Shown here in pieces: positions 5,551 through 9,562 of a stretch of DNA of 9,562 bases. Under the pieces are notes generated by a model. It was not told the origin of the DNA. It ran no database searches and was given only the letters and a program-made list of their open reading frames with translations. The stretch is from Clostridia bacterium. GTDB taxonomy: Bacteria; Bacillota; Clostridia; Christensenellales; CAG-917. The number at the start of each line of letters is the position of its first letter. Within the stretch, counting starts at the first letter, position 1. Location of the stretch: NCBI GenBank assembly GCA_900754695.1, contig CAAEDU010000078.1, positions 1 through 9,562 of the forward strand. The letters run 5' to 3'. Position numbers and translations under genes: made by a program.

Positions 5551-6857
5551 CCCTTTTCTCCGTCGGAAAGGCGGCGGACGGCGGCGTCGAAGGCGCGCCC
5601 CCGCTCCACGAAACTCGAATATCTGTCATAGCTCTTGGACGCGGGCGAAAAGAGGACGTTGCCGCAATCGAGCATGCGCGCGAGTTCCACCGCGTCCGCG
5701 CAGGCGTCCGCTATGGTCGGGCTCTCGGAGAGGGGCGCGAAGCCGTGTTCCCGCGCGGCGGAGGCGATCTTCTCCGCATTCTCTCCCGTGACCACCGCGC
5801 CCTTCACCGTCCGCGGCAGAGAGGCGAACAGCTCATCGAAATCCTCTCCCCTGTCCGCGCCGCCGAGGATGAGTACGGTGTCCCCCGTCATGCTTTCCGC
5901 CGCGGAGACCGTGGAAAAGACGTTGGTGGCTTTGCTGTCGTTGAACACTTTCACACCGCCCACTGAGCCGCACTCCTCCCGCCTGTACTCGGGACGGCGG
6001 AAGGACGCGAGCGCGGAGGACATGGCATAAAAACTCACCCCTTTCACGGCCGCGACGGCGACCGCCGCAAGGACGTCTTCGAGTTCCCTGCCGCTCATGT
6101 CGATGTCCTCGACGCTCACCACGGGCTTCCCCCTGAAGCACACGAACCCGGAGGAAAGATAGGCGCCGTCCACGGGTCGGGTCAGGCTGAACGGCACTTT
6201 TCGGGCGCGCATTACCGGCTCGAGGGACAGGACATTGGGGTCGTCGGCGTTGTACACCGCGAAGTCGCTCTCCGCCTGCCGCAGAAAGACGTTCGCCTTT
6301 GCGCCTATGTATCTCTCCATGCTGCCGTGCCTGTCGAGGTGGTCGGGGGTGATGTTGAGCATCACCGCGATGTCGGGCGCGAAAAAGCGCATCCCCTCGA
6401 GCTGAAAGCTGGACGCCTCGATCACCGCCGTCTCCATCGCGTCCAGCTTGTCCGCGACGGCGGAGAAAGCAGTGCCGATGTTGCCTACGACATGGGAAGG
6501 GACGTGCGCGCATTTCAGGATGCGGTCGATGAGCATGACGGCGGTGGTCTTGCCGTTGGTACCCGTCACCGCGATCTGCTCCGCCGCGCAGAAGAGGGAG
6601 GCGAACTCCAGTTCGCCGATGACCTGTTTGCCGGCGAGCCTCGCCTCCAGGAGCAACTCGTTGTCGGAGCGCACTCCGGGGCTCGTCACCACGATGTCGC
6701 AGTCGCGGAAGACGGCGGTGTTGGAAGTCGAATGGCTCTTTTTGGGATTGTCGTCATAGATGACCGCCCGTCCGCCCATATCGCGCACGAGCTGCGCCGC
6801 GGAGATGCCGCTGACGCCCGCGCCGTAGACGACCACGGTCTTTCCCGTAAGGTTCAT
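5547..6857 (-). CDS. murD: UDP-N-acetylmuramoyl-L-alanine--D-glutamate ligase MurD
   Basis: MurD is the cytoplasmic ATP-dependent ligase that adds D-glutamate to UDP-MurNAc-L-Ala. The 436-aa product has a normal length and three domains. An N-terminal UDP-binding Rossmann fold begins VVVYGAGVSGISAA (8-21). The central Mur ligase domain has the P-loop TGTNGKTT (98-105), EASSFQL (147-153) and NITPDHLDRH (168-177). The C-terminal domain has NDSKATN (306-312), LGGADRGEDF (331-340) and FSPASKSYDRYSSF (403-416). All catalytic motifs look intact. The ATG at 6857 overlaps the mraY stop (ATGA, 6854-6857), and GAGGGG stands just upstream. The reading frame stays open upstream to 7949, in a different frame over mraY, but the Rossmann start and the Shine-Dalgarno site fix the true start here. 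It also overlaps ftsW by 4 bp at its 3' end. Confidence 0.97.
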   Translation of the reverse strand: MNLTGKTVVVYGAGVSGISAAQLVRDMGGRAVIYDDNPKKSHSTSNTAVFRDCDIVVTSPGVRSDNELLLEARLAGKQVIGELEFASLFCAAEQIAVTGTNGKTTAVMLIDRILKCAHVPSHVVGNIGTAFSAVADKLDAMETAVIEASSFQLEGMRFFAPDIAVMLNITPDHLDRHGSMERYIGAKANVFLRQAESDFAVYNADDPNVLSLEPVMRARKVPFSLTRPVDGAYLSSGFVCFRGKPVVSVEDIDMSGRELEDVLAAVAVAAVKGVSFYAMSSALASFRRPEYRREECGSVGGVKVFNDSKATNVFSTVSAAESMTGDTVLILGGADRGEDFDELFASLPRTVKGAVVTGENAEKIASAAREHGFAPLSESPTIADACADAVELARMLDCGNVLFSPASKSYDRYSSFVERGRAFDAAVRRLSDGEKG

Positions 6858-7855
6858 ATTCCCCTCGCAAAGATCAGAGTGAGGGCTCCCGCCGCAAGAG
6901 TGACCACGAGATAGAGCGCGCTTATCCTCGGTTCCGAGAAGCCTTTCATTTCGAGATGGTGATGGAAGGGAGCCATCAGGAATACGCGCCGTCCCGTGAG
7001 GCGGAAGGAGATCACCTGCAATATCACAGATATGCTCGACCACACGAACATTATGCCTGCAAGGGGCAGGAGCAATTCCGCACGCGAGAACGTGGCGACG
7101 CTCGCGGCGGCGGCGCCGAGACCCAGCGAGCCCGTATCCCCCATCATCACCGCGGCGGGGTTGGAGTTGAAAACAAGATAGCCGAGCAGTCCCCCGAAGA
7201 GGGAGACGGAAAACGCCGCGAGGGAAAAAAGCTCCTCCGCCCTCTCTCCCTCCCCCGCATCGGCGGCGTCCGAAAACGCGAGGAACGTGAGGACGGCAAA
7301 GGTCAGGAAATAGCCCGCGGAAGTCGTCGCGGCAAGCCCGTCCAAGCCGTCCGTGAGGTTGACGGAGTTGGTCGTCGCGACATACACGAGCATGACGAAC
7401 GGGATGATCCCCCACCCCAGATCCCCCTCTCCCGCGCCGAAAGGGAGGGATATCTTCGTGCCCACCGCGGGATGCGCGAAGCAGAAGTAGGCGGCGATGG
7501 CGGCAAGCCCGAGCTGTCCCACGATCTTCTGATAGGCTTTGAGGCCGAGATTGCGGCGGAAGCGTATCTTGATGAGGTCGTCGAGGAAACCGAGCGCGGC
7601 ATAACCCAGCGTGAGCGCGAGCGCGACGAGCGCGAAAGCCGTCCCCTCCGCCGCTGAGACCACGACGAGGGGCAGCAGGAAGATGACCCCGCCCATCGTG
7701 GGAGTGCCCGTCTTGTGCTCGTGCTGAGTGACGTAGCCAAGCACGGTCTGCCCCGCTTTCAACCTTCTTAACGCTCTGACCGCAAAGGGCGCGGCGATGA
7801 GCGAGACCGCCGCGGAAACTATGAAATAGACGAGCAGCCGCACCTCCGCGCTCAT
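6854..7855 (-). CDS. mraY: Phospho-N-acetylmuramoyl-pentapeptide-transferase MraY
   Basis: MraY is the polytopic membrane enzyme that transfers phospho-MurNAc-pentapeptide from UDP to undecaprenyl phosphate, making lipid I. The 333-aa product is hydrophobic throughout and carries all family landmarks: KTGTPTMGG (48-56), LGFLDDLIK (88-96) with the Asp pair D92-D93, NSVNLTDGLDGLA (163-175), MMGDTGSLGLG (237-247) and the HHH motif APFHHHLEMKG (295-305). The start chosen is ATG 7855, which overlaps the murE stop (ATGA, 7852-7855) and has AGGTGGGG about 9 nt upstream. An in-frame GTG at 7870 would add five residues but would sit inside that Shine-Dalgarno site. A polar stretch at about 196-208 (DAADAGEGERAEE) lies between membrane segments and looks like a soluble loop. 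murF, usually next to mraY, is missing here. Confidence 0.97.
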   Translation of the reverse strand: MSAEVRLLVYFIVSAAVSLIAAPFAVRALRRLKAGQTVLGYVTQHEHKTGTPTMGGVIFLLPLVVVSAAEGTAFALVALALTLGYAALGFLDDLIKIRFRRNLGLKAYQKIVGQLGLAAIAAYFCFAHPAVGTKISLPFGAGEGDLGWGIIPFVMLVYVATTNSVNLTDGLDGLAATTSAGYFLTFAVLTFLAFSDAADAGEGERAEELFSLAAFSVSLFGGLLGYLVFNSNPAAVMMGDTGSLGLGAAAASVATFSRAELLLPLAGIMFVWSSISVILQVISFRLTGRRVFLMAPFHHHLEMKGFSEPRISALYLVVTLAAGALTLIFARGI

Positions 7856-9294
7856 CTCGCCTGACCCCACCTGCGCGCGACGTCAAAGTCGCTGTACGGC
7901 ACCTTTCTGCCGCGGATGTCGAGATAGTCCTCGCTCCCCTTGCCCGCAATGACGACGGTGTCCCCCTCCGCCATCTCCGAGAGCGCGTAAGCGACCGCTT
8001 CCGTGCGGTCGGGGAAGGTCCTGAACTCCGCGCCCGTCATCCCCGCCGTGATGTCCGCGATGATGCGCTGCGGATCCTCGAAGCGAGGGTTGTCCGACGT
8101 GACGACGGTGAGGTCGCTGAACCTTGCCGCGATCTTCCCCATCGCTCCGCGTTTGCCGCGGTCGCGGTCTCCGCCGCACCCGAACACCGTGATGAGACGG
8201 GATTTGGTGAGCGTGCGCGCAGTCCGGAGGAGCTTTTCCAACCCGTCGGGGGTGTGCGCGTAGTCGATGACTATGCTGCCGCGGTCGTTGCGCAGGATGC
8301 TGAACCGCCCCCTCACTCCCCGCACCCTCGACGCCGCGTGCGAGAGCTGCTCCCCGCTCACGCCGAGCTCGTGCGCCACCGTCATCGCCGCGAGCAGATT
8401 GTAGACGTTGAACTCCCCCATGAGACGGGAGCGCACCTCCGCTATATCGTCGGAAAGATTGGCGACAAAGCGCACTCCGTCCATGTCCTCCGCCACGTTG
8501 ACGGCAAAGGAGTCCGCGGGAGAATAGAGACCGTAACTCACCGCAGGCAGCCCCTCTCTTTCGGCAGCCGAGAGGATCTCGCGCCCGCAGGGGTCGTCGG
8601 CGTTGACCACCGCCTTTTTGGTGTGCTCCGGAGTGAAAAACGACGTTTTGACCCTTTTATACGCCTCAAATGTGCGGAAAAAGTCCAGATGATCCCGCGA
8701 GAGATTGGTGAACACCGCGATGTCCGCCGTGATGCCCGCCGTCTTTTCAAGGGCGATGGCGTGCGCCGACACCTCTGCTGCGACCGCCTCCACGCCCCGC
8801 GCGCGCATCTTGAAAAGCAGCTCGTTGAGCTCGAAACTGTCCGGTGTGGTGAGGCTCGTCCCCACCTTTTCGCCGTCTATATAGTGCCCTTCCGTGCCGA
8901 TGATCCCCGTCGTCATCCCCGCCGACGAGAGGATGGACGCGATATAATGCGCGGTAGACGTCTTTCCGTTGGTGCCCACCACGGCGATGAACTTCATGCC
9001 CTCGGCGGGATGCCCCCAGAACGCCGCCGACATCTCCGCGTACGCCCTCCGCACATCCTCCACCAAAACGTAGGCGCACTCCACTTCCGGCACCCTGTCC
9101 GTGACGGCGACGAACGCCTTTGCCTTCACCTCTCCGAGGTGCGCCGCCCCGTCGTCACGCACGCCTTTCATGCAAAAAAACAGATCGCCGTCCTCCACTT
9201 TCGCCGAGTGGATCTTAAGCGACCTCACCTCGAAGTTTTCATCCGCGCACACCTTTACGGCGCCCGCGTCCGCAAGCAGTTCTTTGAGCCTCAT
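7852..9294 (-). CDS. murE: UDP-MurNAc-tripeptide synthetase MurE (meso-DAP type)
   Basis: MurE is the cytoplasmic ligase that adds the third stem-peptide residue to UDP-MurNAc-L-Ala-D-Glu. The 480-aa product has the expected three-domain layout: UDP-binding N-terminus (about 1-100), the P-loop VVGTNGKTSTAHY (105-117), the substrate motif LTTPDSFELNELL (148-160), EVSAHAIAL (174-182), TNLSRDHLDFF (196-206), DYAHTPDGLEKLL (344-356) and DNPRFEDP (401-408). DNPR is the signature of meso-diaminopimelate-adding enzymes, as opposed to lysine-adding ones, so the wall is predicted to be DAP-type. The start is ATG 9294 because GGGAGGTG ends 3 nt upstream of it. An in-frame ATG at 9309 would add MREVP, but its codons contain that Shine-Dalgarno site and it would leave almost no leader. 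It is the first gene of the operon and overlaps mraY by 4 bp (ATGA). Confidence 0.97.
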   Translation of the reverse strand: MRLKELLADAGAVKVCADENFEVRSLKIHSAKVEDGDLFFCMKGVRDDGAAHLGEVKAKAFVAVTDRVPEVECAYVLVEDVRRAYAEMSAAFWGHPAEGMKFIAVVGTNGKTSTAHYIASILSSAGMTTGIIGTEGHYIDGEKVGTSLTTPDSFELNELLFKMRARGVEAVAAEVSAHAIALEKTAGITADIAVFTNLSRDHLDFFRTFEAYKRVKTSFFTPEHTKKAVVNADDPCGREILSAAEREGLPAVSYGLYSPADSFAVNVAEDMDGVRFVANLSDDIAEVRSRLMGEFNVYNLLAAMTVAHELGVSGEQLSHAASRVRGVRGRFSILRNDRGSIVIDYAHTPDGLEKLLRTARTLTKSRLITVFGCGGDRDRGKRGAMGKIAARFSDLTVVTSDNPRFEDPQRIIADITAGMTGAEFRTFPDRTEAVAYALSEMAEGDTVVIAGKGSEDYLDIRGRKVPYSDFDVARRWGQAR

Positions 9295-9297
9295 AGG

Positions 9298-9305
9298 CAC
9301 CTCCC
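9298..9305 (-). promoter_or_regulatory. Shine-Dalgarno site that decides the murE start
   Basis: GGGAGGTG on the minus strand has its GGAGG core 5 nt upstream of ATG 9294. An upstream in-frame ATG (9309) would place this site inside the coding region, so 9294 is preferred. Confidence 0.8.
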
Positions 9306-9322
9306 GCATAAGCTATACGCCT

Positions 9323-9351
9323 ATGTTAAGAAGAAAAATAACGCGGGTCAA
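9323..9351 (-). promoter_or_regulatory. Probable promoter of the murE-mraY-murD-ftsW-murA operon
   Basis: On the minus strand, TTGACC (9351-9346) matches five of six -35 bases. It is followed after 17 bp by TAACAT (9328-9323), which matches four of six -10 bases including the first TA and the last AT. The predicted start near 9316 leaves a short leader of about 22 nt containing the strong murE Shine-Dalgarno site. The T-rich stretch upstream (about 9361-9383) may help. The match is good but not perfect, so other promoters outside the window may also feed the operon. Confidence 0.6.
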
Positions 9352-9378
9352 CGGCGCGGTAAAATAAGACAAAAACGG

Positions 9379-9409
9379 AAAAATTCAGTGCCCCGAAAGC
9401 CTCCGGCAC
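9379..9409 (-). terminator. Possible terminator of an unseen upstream gene
   Basis: On the minus strand GTGCC (9409-9405) pairs with GGCAC (9392-9388) across a 12-nt loop, followed by TGAA and five T (9383-9379). It lies about 28 bp upstream of the murE -35 box, where a preceding minus-strand gene would end. An alternative plus-strand stem (9400-9404 with 9416-9420, then TTTA) overlaps it, so direction is uncertain. The stem is short. Confidence 0.3.
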
Positions 9410-9441
9410 GCCCCGGGAGGTTTAGAACGGGCGGTTCATCG

Positions 9442-9462
9442 TATTCAAGCACGCATTGAATA
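9442..9462. repeat. 7-bp inverted repeat with 7-bp spacer
   Basis: TATTCAA (9442-9448) and TTGAATA (9456-9462) form a dyad with a 7-base spacer in the non-coding region upstream of murE. It could be an operator-like site or part of a larger intergenic repeat. Nothing in the window names a binding protein. Confidence 0.4.
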
Positions 9463-9505
9463 GACTGTTCGTCCCGCGGGTGAGTTAGAATTCCCCCTCC
9501 AACCC

Positions 9506-9544
9506 GGGGACCCCACAAAATGCATGCATTTTGCGGGGAGCCCC
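9506..9544. repeat. Long palindromic hairpin centred on TGCATGCA
   Basis: Bases 9516-9533 are a perfect 18-bp palindrome (CAAAATGCATGCATTTTG). After one mismatch (9515/9534), CCCC (9511-9514) pairs with GGGG (9535-9538), and after a small bulge GGGG (9506-9509) pairs with CCCC (9541-9544). The whole structure can fold into a stem of about 17 pairs on either strand. No T-run follows within the window. It may be a dispersed intergenic palindrome or a bidirectional structure between murE and the next gene. Confidence 0.7.
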
Positions 9545-9562
9545 ATTCGGGCTTTCCTCCCC

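Larger units (their letters stand above)
9352..9562. other. Non-coding region upstream of murE
   Basis: No gene is supported here. The region holds, from left to right, a T-rich stretch near the murE promoter, a terminator-like hairpin, a 7-bp dyad, two imperfect copies of a short motif (9411-9427 and 9473-9490, CCCGGG-type core followed by TTAGAA) and the long palindrome at 9506-9544. The density of dyads suggests intergenic repeat elements rather than a coding region cut by the window end. Confidence 0.5.

Noticed and set aside
7856..7870. GTG start for mraY, five codons upstream
   Set aside because: The GTG lies within the AGGTGGGG ribosome site, and ATG 7855 gives the same ATGA overlap seen at every other junction.
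6858..7949. Upstream extension of the murD frame over mraY, suggesting a fusion protein
   Set aside because: The extension is an alternative frame of mraY with Arg-rich, low-complexity sequence. murD has its own Shine-Dalgarno site and ATG with a Rossmann fold start.
9295..9309. Upstream ATG for murE (MREVP)
   Set aside because: Its codons contain the strong GGGAGGTG site that serves ATG 9294, and it would leave only about 7 nt of leader from the predicted transcription start.
8254..9459. Plus-strand open frame (401 codons) opposite murE
   Set aside because: Arg/His-rich composition typical of antisense frames in GC-rich genes; it crosses the murE promoter and start.

Overview
The window is a compact division-and-cell-wall (dcw) gene cluster from a GC-rich bacterium. 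All seven protein genes lie on the minus strand and read from right to left: murE, mraY, murD, ftsW, murA, then a divergent ftsA-like gene and ftsZ. Near-consensus sigma-70/sigma-A promoters, good Shine-Dalgarno sites (apart from the ftsA-like gene) and the gene order suggest a Bacillota (Clostridia-like), probably uncultured lineage. The DNPR motif of MurE points to meso-diaminopimelate peptidoglycan. The taxonomic guess is inference; no marker here fixes a species.

Layout. Positions 1-289 lie downstream of ftsZ and hold no gene. They carry two large inverted-repeat structures (77-140 and 171-293), and one arm of the second contains the ftsZ stop codon. ftsZ (290-1714) and the ftsA-like gene (1711-2871) form one unit. 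It has its own promoter in an AT-rich gap (2872-3115), with perfect TTGACA and TATAAT boxes 16 bp apart. murA, ftsW, murD, mraY and murE (3116-9294) form a second unit, with a likely promoter at 9323-9351. The far right end (9352-9562) is non-coding and rich in palindromes.

How the genes work together. MurE and MurD add amino acids to UDP-MurNAc, MraY moves the product onto the lipid carrier, and MurA makes the first committed precursor. FtsW polymerises lipid II at the septum, and FtsZ with its FtsA-type anchor builds the ring that directs it. Every junction inside the two units is a 4-bp ATGA stop/start overlap, five in all, which suggests strong translational coupling. murF, murG, ftsQ/divIB, ftsL and a class B PBP, common members of such clusters, are absent here.

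Most unusual points: an FtsA-like protein with degenerate nucleotide-binding motifs, an FtsZ with a long acidic N-terminal extension, and a nested inverted-repeat element abutting the ftsZ stop. I saw no tRNA, rRNA, CRISPR array, transposase or clearly novel multi-gene system.
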